The notes: generated by a model from the sequence alone, not told the origin. DNA of 64,000 nucleotides from Streptomyces olivaceus (GCF_000721235.1 NZ_JOFH01000027.1:124001-188000); one strand, 5' to 3'; shown: positions 8,597 to 18,461, numbered from the stretch's first letter. Program-made: numbers and translations.

Positions 8597-8760
8597 CAGG
8601 TCTCCCCTCAAGCGCGGCCGGACGTTCCGGCCCCCGCCCGGGTATACCCAGCAGGACCGTGGTGCCCCTTCGTCGCACGGGGGCATGCGGAGGGCGCACT
8701 GTGGCCACCGGCACGCCGCCGCAGGGGGTGAACGGGCGTCCGAGTGGTCAGGATGGGGAC

Positions 8761-9984
8761 ATGGGATTCCACGTCGACTCCGAAGCCGGGCGGCTCACCC
8801 GCGTCATCCTGCACCGGCCGGATCTCGAGCTCAAGAGGCTCACCCCCAGCAACAAGGACGCCCTCCTCTTCGACGACGTGCTGTGGGTGCGCCGGGCGCG
8901 CGCCGAGCACGACGGGTTCGCCGACGTGCTCCGCGACCGCGGGGTGGCGGTGCACCTCTTCGGCGACCTGCTCACCGAGACCCTCGGCATCCCCGCCGCC
9001 CGGCGGCTCGTCCTGGACCGGGTCTTCGACGAGAAGGAGTACGGAGTGCTGGCCACGGACCACCTCCGGGCCGCCTTCGAGCCCCTGCCCGCCCGGGAAC
9101 TGGCCGAGTGGCTGGTCGGCGGCATGACCAAGCGGGAGTTCCTGGACGCGCACCCCGAGCCGACCTCCGTGCGCTTCCACGCCATGGAGCTGGACGACTT
9201 CCTGCTCGGGCCGCTGCCCAACCACCTCTTCACCCGGGACACCTCGGCCTGGATCTACGACGGCGTCTCCATCAACGCGATGCGCTGGCCCGCCCGGCAG
9301 CGCGAGACGGTCCACTTCGAGGCGATCTACCGGCACCATCCGCTCTTCCGCGACCAGACGTTCCACCTCTGGTCCGAGGGGCAGGGCGACTACCCCTCCA
9401 CCATCGAGGGCGGCGACGTCCTCGTCATCGGCAACGGCGCCGTGCTCATCGGCATGAGCGAGCGCACCACGCCCCAGGCCGTCGAGATGCTGGCCCACAA
9501 GCTGTTCGCCGCCGGCTCCGCGCGGACCATCGTGGCCCTCGACATGCCCAAGCGGCGGGCCTTCATGCACCTGGACACGGTGATGACGATGGTCGACGGC
9601 GACACCTTCACGCAGTACGCCGGGCTCGGCATGCTCCGCTCCTACACGATCGAGCCGGGGGCGGGCGAGAAGGACCTGAAGGTCACCGACCACCCGCCGG
9701 AGCACATGCACCGCGCGATGGCCGCCGCGCTCGGACTCGGCGAGATCCGGGTCCTCACCGCGACGCAGGACGTCCACGCCGCCGAGCGGGAGCAGTGGGA
9801 CGACGGCTGCAACGTCCTGGCCGTGGAGCCGGGCGTCGTCGTCGCCTACGAGCGCAACGCCACCACAAACACCCACCTGCGCAAACGGGGCATCGAGGTG
9901 ATCGAGATCCCGGGCAGCGAGCTGGGCCGGGGGAGGGGCGGGCCGCGCTGCATGAGCTGCCCGGTCGAACGGGCGGCGGTGTAG
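8761..9984 (+). CDS. arcA: Arginine deiminase
   Basis: A 407-residue enzyme that hydrolyses L-arginine to citrulline and ammonia, the first step of the arginine deiminase pathway. Visible guanidino-group-modifying motifs are [11 protein letters not shown] (catalytic Asp) near 155, EGGDVLVI near 218, MHLDTVMT (catalytic His) near 275, and the C-terminal nucleophile Cys in GGPRCMSCP near 399. Length and motifs fit the bacterial ADI family. ATG 8761 follows CAGGATGGGGAC, again a likely leaderless -10 arrangement. The ornithine carbamoyltransferase and cationic amino acid permease genes downstream complete a catabolic set; carbamate kinase is not in the window. Confidence 0.95.
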   Translation: MGFHVDSEAGRLTRVILHRPDLELKRLTPSNKDALLFDDVLWVRRARAEHDGFADVLRDRGVAVHLFGDLLTETLGIPAARRLVLDRVFDEKEYGVLATDHLRAAFEPLPARELAEWLVGGMTKREFLDAHPEPTSVRFHAMELDDFLLGPLPNHLFTRDTSAWIYDGVSINAMRWPARQRETVHFEAIYRHHPLFRDQTFHLWSEGQGDYPSTIEGGDVLVIGNGAVLIGMSERTTPQAVEMLAHKLFAAGSARTIVALDMPKRRAFMHLDTVMTMVDGDTFTQYAGLGMLRSYTIEPGAGEKDLKVTDHPPEHMHRAMAAALGLGEIRVLTATQDVHAAEREQWDDGCNVLAVEPGVVVAYERNATTNTHLRKRGIEVIEIPGSELGRGRGGPRCMSCPVERAAV

Positions 9985-10173
9985 GACCGAGGGGGGAGGA
10001 GGCGAGCGGCGGTGCGAGGCGGGCCGCGGTGCAGGGCGGGCATGACCGGCGGGGCCGGCAGGACCGGCGGGGCCGGTTCGGGGACCCGGGGGAGGCTGGG
10101 TGTATAGAAATTCGGAGTATCGTATATAGTTCCAACAGTTCCCCGTTCCCGCCCGTATCCCTGGAGCGCCCCC
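9985..10173 (+). promoter_or_regulatory. arcA-arcB intergenic region with AT-rich regulatory patch
   Basis: Two direct repeats of GACCGGCGGGGCCGG lie near 10041-10076. From 10100 to 10135 there is an unusually AT-rich run, GTGTATAGAAATTCGG then AGTATCGTATATAGTTCC, in an otherwise very GC-rich genome. It looks like a promoter and operator for the carbamoyltransferase. It is only loosely like an ARG box, so ArgR binding is a guess. Confidence 0.5.
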
Positions 10174-11202
10174 ATGGCGACAGTCCCGACCGCCCTCGCC
10201 GGCCGCCACCTCCTCAAGGAGCTGGACCTCACCGCGGACGAGTTCCGCGGCCTGGTCGAGCTGGCCGCGGAGCTGAAGGCCGCCAAGAAGGCCGGGACCG
10301 AGACCCAGTACCTGCGCGGCCGCAACATCGCGCTGATCTTCGAGAAGACCTCGACCCGCACCCGCTGCGCCTTCGAGGTCGCCGCCGCCGACCAGGGCGC
10401 CTCGACGACGTACCTGGACCCGGCCGGCTCGCAGATCGGCCACAAGGAGTCCGTGAAGGACACCGCCCGGGTGCTGGGCCGCATGTACGACGCGATCCAG
10501 TACCGGGGCGACAGCCAGCACAAGGTCGAGGAGCTGGCGGCCTTCGCGGGCGTTCCCGTCTACAACGGACTGACCGACGACTGGCACCCCACCCAGATGC
10601 TGGCCGACGTGCTCACCATGACCGAGCACGGCGACCGGCCCCTGACCGAGACCGCCTTCGCCTACCTCGGCGACGCCCGCTTCAACATGGCCAACTCCTA
10701 CCTGGTCACCGGCGCCCTGCTCGGCATGGACGTGCGCGTCGTCGCCCCGAAGGCCTACTGGCCGGCCCAGGAGATCGTCGACCGGGCGCGCGAACTCGCC
10801 GAGACCAGCGGCGCCCGCGTCACGCTCACCGAGGACGTGGCCGAGGGCGTGCGCGGCGCCGGGTTCGTCGTCACCGACGTGTGGGTCTCCATGGGCGAGG
10901 CCAAGGAGGTCTGGGACGAGCGGATCAAGGCGCTCGCGCCGTACGCCGTGACCATGGACGTCCTGCGCGCCACCGGCAACCCGGACGTCAGGTTCATGCA
11001 CTGCCTGCCCGCCTTCCACGACCTGGGGACCAAGGTCGGCCAGGAGATCTTCGAGACCCACGGGCTCGACTCCCTGGAGGTCACCGACGAGGTCTTCGAG
11101 TCGGAGCACTCGGTCGTCTTCGACGAGGCGGAGAACCGCCTGCACACCATCAAGGCCGTACTCGTCGCGACCCTGGCCCGGACGGGCCCCGCCCCGGCCT
11201 GA
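10174..11202 (+). CDS. arcB: Ornithine carbamoyltransferase
   Basis: A 342-residue enzyme that interconverts citrulline plus phosphate with ornithine plus carbamoyl phosphate. Signature motifs are FEKTSTRTR (carbamoyl-phosphate site) near 55, DDWHPTQ near 133, DVWVSMG near 231 and FMHCLPAF (ornithine/catalytic Cys) near 272. The gene sits between arginine deiminase and a cationic amino acid permease, so a catabolic role (arcB) is more likely than a biosynthetic one (argF), although sequence alone cannot separate them. The ornithine-utilising PTM synthetase at the other end of the window could draw on the same ornithine pool. Confidence 0.95.
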   Translation: MATVPTALAGRHLLKELDLTADEFRGLVELAAELKAAKKAGTETQYLRGRNIALIFEKTSTRTRCAFEVAAADQGASTTYLDPAGSQIGHKESVKDTARVLGRMYDAIQYRGDSQHKVEELAAFAGVPVYNGLTDDWHPTQMLADVLTMTEHGDRPLTETAFAYLGDARFNMANSYLVTGALLGMDVRVVAPKAYWPAQEIVDRARELAETSGARVTLTEDVAEGVRGAGFVVTDVWVSMGEAKEVWDERIKALAPYAVTMDVLRATGNPDVRFMHCLPAFHDLGTKVGQEIFETHGLDSLEVTDEVFESEHSVVFDEAENRLHTIKAVLVATLARTGPAPA

Positions 11203-11307
11203 GCGGGCCCTATGCTGACCGGCGGAACCGGAGCCACCCCTTCCGGTGCCGCCGTCGCGACCACCGTCGCGTCCCCCTCGCACCACCAGAAACGAGCACC
11301 ACCCGCC

Positions 11308-12726
11308 ATGCCCGCCAGCCGCCTCAAGTCCCCCCACCTCCTGGTCGCCGAATCCGGCGCCGACCGCGAAGGCCACGGTCTCAAGCGCACGATGGGGCTG
11401 TTCCAGCTCGTCTGCTTCGGCGTCGGCGCGATCGTCGGCACCGGCATCTTCGTCGGCCTGTCCGACTCGGTCGCCGAGGCCGGCCCGGCCGTCGTCGTCT
11501 CCTTCGTCCTGGCCGCGATCACCTGCGTCTTCACCGCGTTCGCCTTCGCCGAGCTGGGCGGCGCCATCCCGGTCTCCGGCTCCTCGTACTCCTTCGCCTA
11601 CGCCGGACTCGGCGAGCGCACCGCCTTCGTCGTCGGCTGGTGCCTGCTCCTGGAGTACGGCGTGTCGGTCTCGGCCGTCGCCGTCGGCTGGAGCCAGTAC
11701 GTCAACGAGCTGCTCGACAGCCTCCTCGGTCTCCGGCTGCCCCAGGCGCTCTCCGCGGGCCCCGGCGAGGGCGGCGCCGTCAACCTGCCCGCGGTGGTCG
11801 TCATCGCCCTGGCCTGCGTCCTGCTGGTGCGCGGCGTGCGGGAGAGCGCCCGCGCCACGGCCGCGATGGCCGTCCTCAAGCTCGCCGTCCTGCTCGCCTT
11901 CTGCGCCATCGGCTTCTCCGCCTTCCGGGACGGCAACCTGACGCCCTTCTCCCCGGCCGGCCTCGGCGGCGTCGGCGCCGGCACCACGGCCGCCTTCTTC
12001 TCGTACATCGGCTTCGACGCGATCACCACGGCCGGCGAGGAGGCGAAGAACCCGCGCCGGGACGTCCCCGTCGCGATCCTGGTCTGCATCGGCCTGGTCA
12101 CCCTGCTCTACTGCGCGGTGGCCCTGGCCGCGATCGGCGCCGTCGGCGGCGACCGGGTCGGTGACCGGCCCGCCGCGCTCTCCTACGTCGTCGACGAGGT
12201 CACCGGCTCCGCGATCGGCGGCGGCGTGATCGCCTTCGGCGCGGTCGTCGCCATCGCCTCGGTGGTGCTCGCCGTGATGTACGGCCAGACCCGCATCCTG
12301 ATGTCGATGTCCCGGGACGGCCTGATCCCCCGGGTCTTCGAGAAGGTCTCGCCGCGCACCGCCACCCCCGTCGCCGGCACCCTGATCGTCGGCGTGGTCT
12401 TCGCCCTCCCGGCGGCCTTCGCCCCGCTCGACGCGGTGGTCAACCTGTGCACCATCGGCACCCTCGCCACCATGGCCGCCGTCAACGTCTCGCTGATCAT
12501 GCTGCGCCGCCGCGAACCGGGCCTCGCCCGCACCTTCCGCGTGCCGCTCTACCCGGTGACGCCGCTGCTCGGGATCGGCTTCTGCCTGTACCTGATGTAC
12601 GAGACGGGCGGGGCCACCTGGCTCCAGTTCGCGGTGTTCCTCGCGGTGGGACTGCTCGTGTACGCCGCCTACGGGCGCCGCCACTCCCGCCTCGCACAGG
12701 CCGCCGGCGCGTCCGTCACTCCGTAG
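11308..12726 (+). CDS. APC-superfamily cationic amino acid permease
   Basis: A roughly 472-residue transporter with about twelve transmembrane helices. GAIVGTGIFVGL near residue 32 is the conserved unwound first helix of the APC fold. AFFSYIGFDAITTAGEEAKNPRRDVP near 233 is the signature of the cationic amino acid transporter (CAT/YfnA) group. The neighbours suggest arginine/ornithine import or exchange. An upstream ATG at 11212 is not used as the start, because it lies in TATGCT, which looks like a -10 element, and the extension is low-complexity. The 3' end overlaps the convergent ATPase-fold gene by 11 bases. Confidence 0.85.
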   Translation: MPASRLKSPHLLVAESGADREGHGLKRTMGLFQLVCFGVGAIVGTGIFVGLSDSVAEAGPAVVVSFVLAAITCVFTAFAFAELGGAIPVSGSSYSFAYAGLGERTAFVVGWCLLLEYGVSVSAVAVGWSQYVNELLDSLLGLRLPQALSAGPGEGGAVNLPAVVVIALACVLLVRGVRESARATAAMAVLKLAVLLAFCAIGFSAFRDGNLTPFSPAGLGGVGAGTTAAFFSYIGFDAITTAGEEAKNPRRDVPVAILVCIGLVTLLYCAVALAAIGAVGGDRVGDRPAALSYVVDEVTGSAIGGGVIAFGAVVAIASVVLAVMYGQTRILMSMSRDGLIPRVFEKVSPRTATPVAGTLIVGVVFALPAAFAPLDAVVNLCTIGTLATMAAVNVSLIMLRRREPGLARTFRVPLYPVTPLLGIGFCLYLMYETGGATWLQFAVFLAVGLLVYAAYGRRHSRLAQAAGASVTP

Positions 12727-13156
12727 GGCGGCGCGGCGCGGGCACCGCGGGCAGCCGGAACCAGACAGCCTTGCCGGACCCCGTGGGGCGGTGGCCGCAG
12801 GACGAGCTGAGGGCGCGGATCAGGAGCAGGCCGCGCCCGTGCTCCTGCCACGGGTCGGGCGGTTCCACCACCGGCCGGGTGAGCGCGGCGGGCGGCGCCG
12901 GGTCCGGGTCGTGCACCTCGACCTGGCAGCCGGTCGGCATCAGCTCCACCACCAGCTCGATCGGCGTACCGCCGGAGGTGTGCTCGATCGCGTTGGCGAC
13001 CAGCTCCGCCGTCAGCAGCTCCGCGGTGTCGCCGTCCGCGGTGTGCTCCAGGTCGGCCAGTGCCGTGCGGACCAGGGCACGGGCCACCGGCACGGCCGCG
13101 GCGGAGTGCGGCAGCGCGATGCGCCAGGAGGCGGGGGCTTTGAAGTGATCGTGCAC
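12716..13156 (-). CDS. ATP-binding protein, anti-sigma-factor-like HATPase
   Basis: A roughly 146-residue single-domain GHKL ATPase of the SpoIIAB/RsbW-like type abundant in Streptomyces. It has ELLTAELVANAIEHTSG (N box, about residues 47-63), VEVHDPDP (G1-like, about 81) and EHGRGLLLIRALSSSCG (G2, about 104-120). Such proteins phosphorylate anti-anti-sigma partners or bind sigma factors, but no partner gene is adjacent. GTG 13156 (reading VHDHFKAP) is preferred to the longer reading from 13303, whose extra 49 residues are low-complexity. It is convergent with the permease and divergent from the enoyl-CoA hydratase. Confidence 0.75.
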   Translation of the reverse strand: MHDHFKAPASWRIALPHSAAAVPVARALVRTALADLEHTADGDTAELLTAELVANAIEHTSGGTPIELVVELMPTGCQVEVHDPDPAPPAALTRPVVEPPDPWQEHGRGLLLIRALSSSCGHRPTGSGKAVWFRLPAVPAPRRPTE

Positions 13157-13416
13157 GGCTGGTCCGTTTCGTGGAGCAGGGCGTCCTGTCCTGCTTTCAA
13201 CCGTATGAATGGTACGGCGCCGCCCGGCAGAGCCGTTCGACGGGCACCCCTCGGGACCTTCGGCCCTCGATACCGGCACCGACATCGACACCGTATCGCG
13301 CACCCGTGACGACGGTCACGGAGCGGTGATAACTTCATAGCGTCGCGAGACACCGCGCATAGTGCTCAGTGCTCAGTGCTCAGTGAGGCCGCGCCCGCCC
13401 CAGGAGGCTGCCCGTC
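13157..13416. promoter_or_regulatory. Divergent promoter region with three GTGCTCA repeats
   Basis: The 260 bases between the HATPase gene and the hydratase gene hold three consecutive copies of the heptamer GTGCTCA (13361-13382) ending in GTGAGG, just upstream of the GGAGG ribosome site of the hydratase. AACTTCATA near 13330 and CGCATA near 13357 could be promoter elements. The heptamers may be an operator, but no regulator is assigned. Confidence 0.45.
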
Positions 13417-14244
13417 ATGAGTCCCTTCACCGGCTCCGCCGCTCCCACCCCCGAGTGGCGGCACCTGCGCGTCGAGGTCGCCGACGGTGTCGCCACCGTC
13501 ACCCTCGCCCGCCCCGACAGACTCAACGCCCTCACCTTCGAGGCCTACGCCGATCTGCGGGACCTGCTCGCCGAGCTGTCCCGGGAGCGCGCGGTGCGGG
13601 CCCTGGTGCTGGCCGGCGAGGGGCGCGGCTTCTGCTCCGGCGGCGACGTCGACGAGATCATCGGCGCGACCCTGGCCATGGACACCGCCCGGCTGCTCGA
13701 CTTCAACCGGATGACGGGCCAGGTGGTGCGGGCGGTACGGGAGTGCCCGTTCCCGGTGGTCGCCGCCCTGCACGGGGTCGCCGCCGGCGCGGGCGCGGTC
13801 CTCGCCCTGGCCGCCGACTTCCGGGTCGCCGACCCGTCCGCCCGCTTCGCCTTCCTCTTCACCCGTGTCGGCCTCTCCGGCGGCGACATGGGCGCCGCGT
13901 ACCTGCTGCCCCGCGTGGTCGGCCTCGGCCACGCCACCCGGCTGCTGATGCTCGGCGACGCGGTGCGGGCGCCCGAGGCCGAGCGGATCGGCCTGATCAG
14001 CGAACTCACCGCCGAGGGCCGCGCCGACGAGGCCGCCCTCGCCCTCGCCCGCCGCCTCGCCGACGGCCCGGCCCTCGCCCACGCCCAGACCAAGGCCCTG
14101 CTCACGGCCGAGCTGGACATGCCGCTGGCGGCCGCGGTGGAACTGGACGCCTCGACCCAGGCCCTGCTGATGAACGGCGAGGACTACGCCGAGTTCCACG
14201 CGGCCTTCACGGAGAAGCGCCCGCCGAAATGGCGGGGGAGGTAG
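13417..14244 (+). CDS. Enoyl-CoA hydratase/isomerase family protein
   Basis: A 275-residue crotonase-fold enzyme. GEGRGFCSGGDVDEI near 68 and ALHGVAAGAGAVLALAADFRVA near 108 carry the oxyanion-hole glycines. GLSGGDMGAAYLLPRVVG near 150 carries the region where the catalytic acids usually sit; the second catalytic Glu appears replaced by Asp/Gly. Immediately downstream is the anthraniloyl-CoA monooxygenase-type fusion, so it probably acts on a CoA intermediate after ring hydroxylation and reduction in that pathway. CAGGAGG lies before the ATG. Confidence 0.9.
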   Translation: MSPFTGSAAPTPEWRHLRVEVADGVATVTLARPDRLNALTFEAYADLRDLLAELSRERAVRALVLAGEGRGFCSGGDVDEIIGATLAMDTARLLDFNRMTGQVVRAVRECPFPVVAALHGVAAGAGAVLALAADFRVADPSARFAFLFTRVGLSGGDMGAAYLLPRVVGLGHATRLLMLGDAVRAPEAERIGLISELTAEGRADEAALALARRLADGPALAHAQTKALLTAELDMPLAAAVELDASTQALLMNGEDYAEFHAAFTEKRPPKWRGR

Positions 14245-14250
14245 GGCGAT

Positions 14251-16593
14251 ATGGTGCCGGCGCGACCGGCCGCGACGACGCCGCAGCCGCACGACGACCG
14301 CCCCCGCCCTCGCCGTATCGCCGTCGTCGGCGGCGGCCCCGGCGGCCTCTACACCGCCGCCCTCCTCAAACGCCTTGCCCCCGACCGCGAGGTCACCGTC
14401 TGGGAACGAGGCGCCCCCGACGACACCTTCGGCTTCGGCGTGGTCCTCTCCGACGAGACCCTCGGCGGCATCGAACACGCCGACCCGGTCGTCTACGAGG
14501 CACTGAAGCGCGACTTCGTCCACTGGGACGACATCGACATCGTCCACCGGAACACCCGCCAGACCTCCGGAGGACACCGCTTCGCCGCCCTGGGCCGCCG
14601 CCGCCTCCTGGAGATCCTGCACGACCGCTGCCACGGCCTCGGCGTCGACCTGCGCCCGCGCACCGGGGCGCCGCCCCCGGACCGGCTCACCGAGACCCAC
14701 GACCTCGTGGTCGCCGCCGACGGAGTCCGCAGCGCCACCCGCGAGGCCCACCGCGACGTCTTCCGGCCCCACGTCACCGCCCACCGCTGCCGCTACATCT
14801 GGCTGGCCGCCGACTTCGCCTTCGACGCCTTCCGGTTCGAGATCGCCGAGACCGAGCACGGCGTGATGCAGCTGCACGGCTACCCCTACGCGGCCGACGC
14901 CTCCACCGTCATCGTCGAGATGCGCGAAGAGGTCTGGCGGGCGGCCGGTTTCGACGCGCTCGACGAGGCCGAGTCCACCGCCCGCTGCGCCAAGATCTTC
15001 GCCGACGCCCTGGGCGGCCGGCCGCTCAGGGCCAACAAGTCGGCGTGGACCACCTTCCGCACGGTCGTCAACGAACGCTGGTCGCACGGCAACCTCGTCC
15101 TGCTCGGCGACGCCGCCCACACCGCCCACTTCTCCATCGGCTCCGGCACCAAGCTCGCCGTCGAGGACGCCCTCGCGCTCGCCGCCTGCCTCCAGGAGCA
15201 GCCCACCCTCGCGGCGGCGCTGGCCGCCTACGAGGAGGAGCGGCGCCCCGTCGTCGCGTCCACGCAGCGCGCGGCCAAGGCCAGCCTGGAGTGGTTCGAG
15301 GACCTGGACCGCTACCTCGACCAGCCGCCCCGCCAGTTCGCCTTCAACCTCCTCACCCGCAGCCGCCGCGTCACCCACGACAACCTGCGGTTGCGCGACG
15401 CGGAGTTCACCGGGTCCGTGGAGCGCGAGTTCGGCTGCCCGCCCGGCACCCCGCCGATGTTCACGCCGCTGCGGCTGCGCGGCCTCACTCTGCGCAACCG
15501 GGTCGTGGTCTCCCCGATGGACATGTACTCGGCCACCGACGGCGTCCCCGGCGACTTCCACCTCGTCCACCTCGGCGCCCGCGCGCTGGGCGGCGCCGGG
15601 CTGGTGATGACGGAGATGGTGTGCGTCAGCCCCGAGGGCCGCATCACCCCCGGCTGTGCGGGCCTCTACACCGGCCGGCAGGGCGAGGCGTGGCGGCGGA
15701 TCACGGACTTCGTGCACGCCGAGGCACCCGGCACCGCGATCGGCGTGCAGCTGGGGCACAGCGGACGCAAGGGCTCCACCCGGCTGATGTGGGAGGGCAC
15801 GGACGAACCGCTGCCCGACGGCAACTGGCCGCTGGTGGCGCCCTCCCCACTGCCGTACAAGCCGGGCAGCCAGACGCCGCGCGAGCTGTCGCGGGCGCGG
15901 CTGACGGACGTCCGGGAGCAGTTCGCCGCCGCCGGGGCCCGTGCCGCCCGGACCGGTTTCGACCTGCTCGAACTGCACTGCGCCCACGGCTACCTGCTCT
16001 CCGGCTTCCTCTCCCCGCTCACCAACCACCGCACCGACGCCTACGGCGGTTCACCCGAGAAGCGGCTGCGGTACCCGCTGGAGGTCTTCGACGCCGTACG
16101 CGAGGTCTGGCCGGCCGAGCGGCCCATGACCGTGCGCGTCTCCGCCACCGACTGGGCCGAGGGCGGCACCGGAGCCGAGGAGGCCGTGGCGATCGCCCGC
16201 GCCTTCGCGGCCCACGGCGCCGACGCCGTCGACGTGTCCACGGGCCAGGTCGTCGCCGACGAACGGCCGGAGTTCGGGCGGTCGTACCAGACGCCGTACG
16301 CCGACCGGATCCGGCACGAGGCGGGCGTCCCGGTGATCGCCGTCGGGGCGATCTCGTCGTGGGACGACGTCAACTCGCTGATCCTGGCCGGGCGCACCGA
16401 CCTCTGCGCCCTCGCCCGCCCCCACCTCTACGACCCGCACTGGACCCTGCACGCGGCGGCCGAGCAGGGGTACGACGGTCCGGGCGCCGTCTGGCCGGCG
16501 CCCTACCGGGCGGGCAGCCGACCGCCGCGCACCGGGCGGACCGACGCCCCAAGGCCCCGGCTCACGCTGCACGAGCGGGACCAGGACGCGTAG
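14251..16593 (+). CDS. 2-aminobenzoyl-CoA (or salicylyl-CoA) monooxygenase/reductase fusion
   Basis: A 780-residue two-domain enzyme. Residues about 22-400 form a class A FAD monooxygenase: VGGGPGGLYTA (Rossmann), VAADGVRSATR (DG motif) and LVLLGDAAHTAHF (GD motif). Residues about 408-755 are an old-yellow-enzyme-type NADH:flavin oxidoreductase: FTPLRLRGLTLRNRVVVSPM, the HCAHGYLLSGFLSPLTN motif, and PVIAVGAISS. This fusion is known from 2-aminobenzoyl-CoA monooxygenase/reductase of aerobic anthranilate degradation and is often annotated bifunctional salicylyl-CoA 5-hydroxylase. It hydroxylates and then reduces the aryl-CoA ring. The aryl-CoA ligase, dehydrogenase and hydratase nearby fit the anthranilate route. 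It starts six bases after the hydratase stop, with GGGGGAGG before it. Confidence 0.9.
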   Translation: MVPARPAATTPQPHDDRPRPRRIAVVGGGPGGLYTAALLKRLAPDREVTVWERGAPDDTFGFGVVLSDETLGGIEHADPVVYEALKRDFVHWDDIDIVHRNTRQTSGGHRFAALGRRRLLEILHDRCHGLGVDLRPRTGAPPPDRLTETHDLVVAADGVRSATREAHRDVFRPHVTAHRCRYIWLAADFAFDAFRFEIAETEHGVMQLHGYPYAADASTVIVEMREEVWRAAGFDALDEAESTARCAKIFADALGGRPLRANKSAWTTFRTVVNERWSHGNLVLLGDAAHTAHFSIGSGTKLAVEDALALAACLQEQPTLAAALAAYEEERRPVVASTQRAAKASLEWFEDLDRYLDQPPRQFAFNLLTRSRRVTHDNLRLRDAEFTGSVEREFGCPPGTPPMFTPLRLRGLTLRNRVVVSPMDMYSATDGVPGDFHLVHLGARALGGAGLVMTEMVCVSPEGRITPGCAGLYTGRQGEAWRRITDFVHAEAPGTAIGVQLGHSGRKGSTRLMWEGTDEPLPDGNWPLVAPSPLPYKPGSQTPRELSRARLTDVREQFAAAGARAARTGFDLLELHCAHGYLLSGFLSPLTNHRTDAYGGSPEKRLRYPLEVFDAVREVWPAERPMTVRVSATDWAEGGTGAEEAVAIARAFAAHGADAVDVSTGQVVADERPEFGRSYQTPYADRIRHEAGVPVIAVGAISSWDDVNSLILAGRTDLCALARPHLYDPHWTLHAAAEQGYDGPGAVWPAPYRAGSRPPRTGRTDAPRPRLTLHERDQDA

Positions 16594-16614
16594 CCGGTCA
16601 GGACGCGGACCAGG

Positions 16615-17517
16615 TCAGGACGCGTAGCCCCAGGCCCGGCAGACCGCACGCAGCCGCTCCGGGACGGCGTCCGCGTCGGGCAGCGAGCGGCCCGGCTGGA
16701 CGGTGCCGGTGCGGATGTTGTCGCGCCAGTCGCCGAGGCCCCGGACCAGCTCGCTGCTGGTCTTCTTGCCGTAGTGGAGCATGGCGGGCGCGTAGTCGAC
16801 GCCGAGGAACGCGCACAGGCGGCGCATCTCGTGCTCGGGGTCGCCGGTGATGTCCTCGTAGCGCACGGTGAAGCCGTCGGGGTCCGCGGTGCGGGCCTCC
16901 TCGACGGCCGTCATGTAGCGCAGCACGTCGGTGACGGCCGTGTCGTAGGGCCGCTTCTCCGGATCGCTCTCGTGCCAGGAGCGGGCGATCGAGTCGGGGT
17001 GGCGCAGGAGGAAGACGAAGCGCGCGTCGGGCCAGCAGTCCTTGAGGCGCCGGTACATGTAGGCGTTGGCCGGGGTCTTCTCGACGACGAAGTCCTTGCC
17101 GGACCTGAGCAGTTCACGGTGCAGGACGCGGTCCCACAAAAGGTGCTCCAGGTCGCCGCGCCGCAGGCCGAGTTCGCCCATCGCGCGCTCGGAGTGCCAG
17201 TTGTCGCAGGAGACCTCCAGCCGGCCGATGTGCAGCTCGTGCGGAGCGTGCAGCCGGGGGTGGGCACCCATCATCATGCGCAGCAGGGTGGAGCCGGAAC
17301 GGATGGACGAGATGATGAAGACGGGCTCGCGCAGCAGCCGTTCGGTCGGGAGTTCCGCCGAGGCCGGACATCGGTACGGGGCCGCGGGCCGCTTGGTGAC
17401 CGCGGGGGCCGCCGGCTTCCCTTCCTTCGCTTTCGCCTTCGCGGCATGCGGCGCTCTGCGCACCTGCAGGCCGGTGGTGACGGCGAGGGCCCGGTTCAAG
17501 TTACGTGCGAGGCTCAT
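16615..17517 (-). CDS. Sulfotransferase family protein
   Basis: A 300-residue PAPS-dependent sulfotransferase-fold protein. IISSIRSGSTLLRMMMGAHP near residue 69 is the 5'-phosphosulfate loop, with Arg in place of the classical Lys (PRSGST type). FVFLLRHPDSIARSWHE near 168 is the 3'-phosphate-binding segment. The first 50 residues are Ala/Lys-rich and lack a domain. The substrate is unknown, and a link to the aromatic CoA genes around it is not obvious. ATG 17517 lies eight bases after TACCGT on the minus strand and has no ribosome site, so the mRNA may be leaderless. It is convergent with the monooxygenase gene, with only 21 bases between stops. Confidence 0.85.
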   Translation of the reverse strand: MSLARNLNRALAVTTGLQVRRAPHAAKAKAKEGKPAAPAVTKRPAAPYRCPASAELPTERLLREPVFIISSIRSGSTLLRMMMGAHPRLHAPHELHIGRLEVSCDNWHSERAMGELGLRRGDLEHLLWDRVLHRELLRSGKDFVVEKTPANAYMYRRLKDCWPDARFVFLLRHPDSIARSWHESDPEKRPYDTAVTDVLRYMTAVEEARTADPDGFTVRYEDITGDPEHEMRRLCAFLGVDYAPAMLHYGKKTSSELVRGLGDWRDNIRTGTVQPGRSLPDADAVPERLRAVCRAWGYAS

Positions 17518-17600
17518 GCGTCCGCACGGTAGGTGAGAAACCTGAGAAGAGGGTCTGAGGATTCTGAGGGTTCCCTGGTCGCGCAGAAATGTGACGTGAA

Positions 17601-18437
17601 TCACTGGCCGGAATGTGCGGCTTCTCCGGGAGTCGCGAAGAGCGCGCCCGCGTCGCGCAGCCGCTCGTGCAGGGCACGGAAGACGGCCGCGGAACGCGCG
17701 CCCGGCCAGTCGCCGGGCAGCAGCCGGGCGGGCAGCCCGGGGTCCGCGTAGGGCAGGTGCCGCCAGGAGTCCAGGGCGAGGAGGTAGTCGCGGTAGGCCT
17801 CCTCGGGCGGGGTGTCGGCGCGGCGCTCCCAGTCGCGCAGCACCCGCGCGTGCCGGTCGAGGAACGCCTCGTGCTCCTTGGCGACCGCGGCCAGGTCCCA
17901 CCAGCGCGCCGCCGCCTCGGCGGTCGGCGTGAAGCCCAGATGCTCGCCGCGGAAGAAGTCCACGTAGGCGTCCAGGCCCAGCCGCCCCAGCGTGTGCCGG
18001 GTCTCCTCGTACAGGCGGGCCGGGGCGATCCACACGCCGGGGGCCGCGGTGCCGAAGCCGAGTCCGGCCAGCCGGGAGCGCAGCACGTGGCGCTTCTGCC
18101 GCTCCGACTCCGGCACGGAGAACACGGCGAGGACCCAGCCCTCGTCGTCGTGCGGCGCCGTGGCGTAGACGCGCCGGTCGCCGTCGTCGAGCAACTGCCG
18201 GGCCTCGGCGGAGAGCTCGTAACCCGCCGCGCCCCGCGGGGTACGGGCGGGCAGCAGCAGCCCGCGCCGTTTCAGCCGGGAGACGGACGAGCGCACCGAG
18301 GGCGCGTCCACGCCGACGGCGGCCAGCAGTCGGATCAGCTCGGCGACGGGCATCGGGCCGGGCACGAAGCGGCCGTAGGCGCCGTAGAGCGTGACGATCA
18401 GGGACCTGGGGGCGTGCTGTGCGTGCTGGTCGGACAC
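17601..18437 (-). CDS. PaaX-family transcriptional regulator
   Basis: A roughly 278-residue regulator with the PaaX layout. The N-terminal winged helix is SLIVTLYGAYGRF, then VDAPSVRSSVSRLKRRGLL (about residues 12-62). The central domain contains VFSVPESERQKRHVLRSRLAGLGFG. The C-terminal PaaX_C domain contains WDLAAVAKEHEAFLDRH. PaaX represses phenylacetyl-CoA catabolism; this copy likely senses an aryl-CoA of the adjacent anthranilate-type pathway. On the minus strand a -10-like TAAGAT is followed seven bases later by GTG (18437), a leaderless arrangement, so that start is favoured over ATG 18446, which overlaps the -10. It lies 24 bases downstream of the ligase gene. Confidence 0.85.
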   Translation of the reverse strand: MSDQHAQHAPRSLIVTLYGAYGRFVPGPMPVAELIRLLAAVGVDAPSVRSSVSRLKRRGLLLPARTPRGAAGYELSAEARQLLDDGDRRVYATAPHDDEGWVLAVFSVPESERQKRHVLRSRLAGLGFGTAAPGVWIAPARLYEETRHTLGRLGLDAYVDFFRGEHLGFTPTAEAAARWWDLAAVAKEHEAFLDRHARVLRDWERRADTPPEEAYRDYLLALDSWRHLPYADPGLPARLLPGDWPGARSAAVFRALHERLRDAGALFATPGEAAHSGQ

Positions 18438-18461
18438 GTTGATCATCTTATGTCGTCGGCA

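Noticed and set aside
10100-10135. ARG box for ArgR before the ornithine carbamoyltransferase
   Set aside because: The AT-rich patch is probably regulatory, but it does not match the ARG-box consensus well enough by eye to name the regulator.
11212-11307. Upstream ATG for the amino acid permease
   Set aside because: The ATG is within TATGCT, a likely -10 element, and the extra residues are low-complexity. ATG 11308 gives the usual family length.
8608-12684. Very long open minus-strand frame opposite arcA, arcB and the permease
   Set aside because: It is a GC-rich shadow frame: Gly/Asp/His/Gln-rich composition, no domains, and three well-identified genes on the plus strand. Similar long shadows lie over the PKS-NRPS and at 36990-40184.
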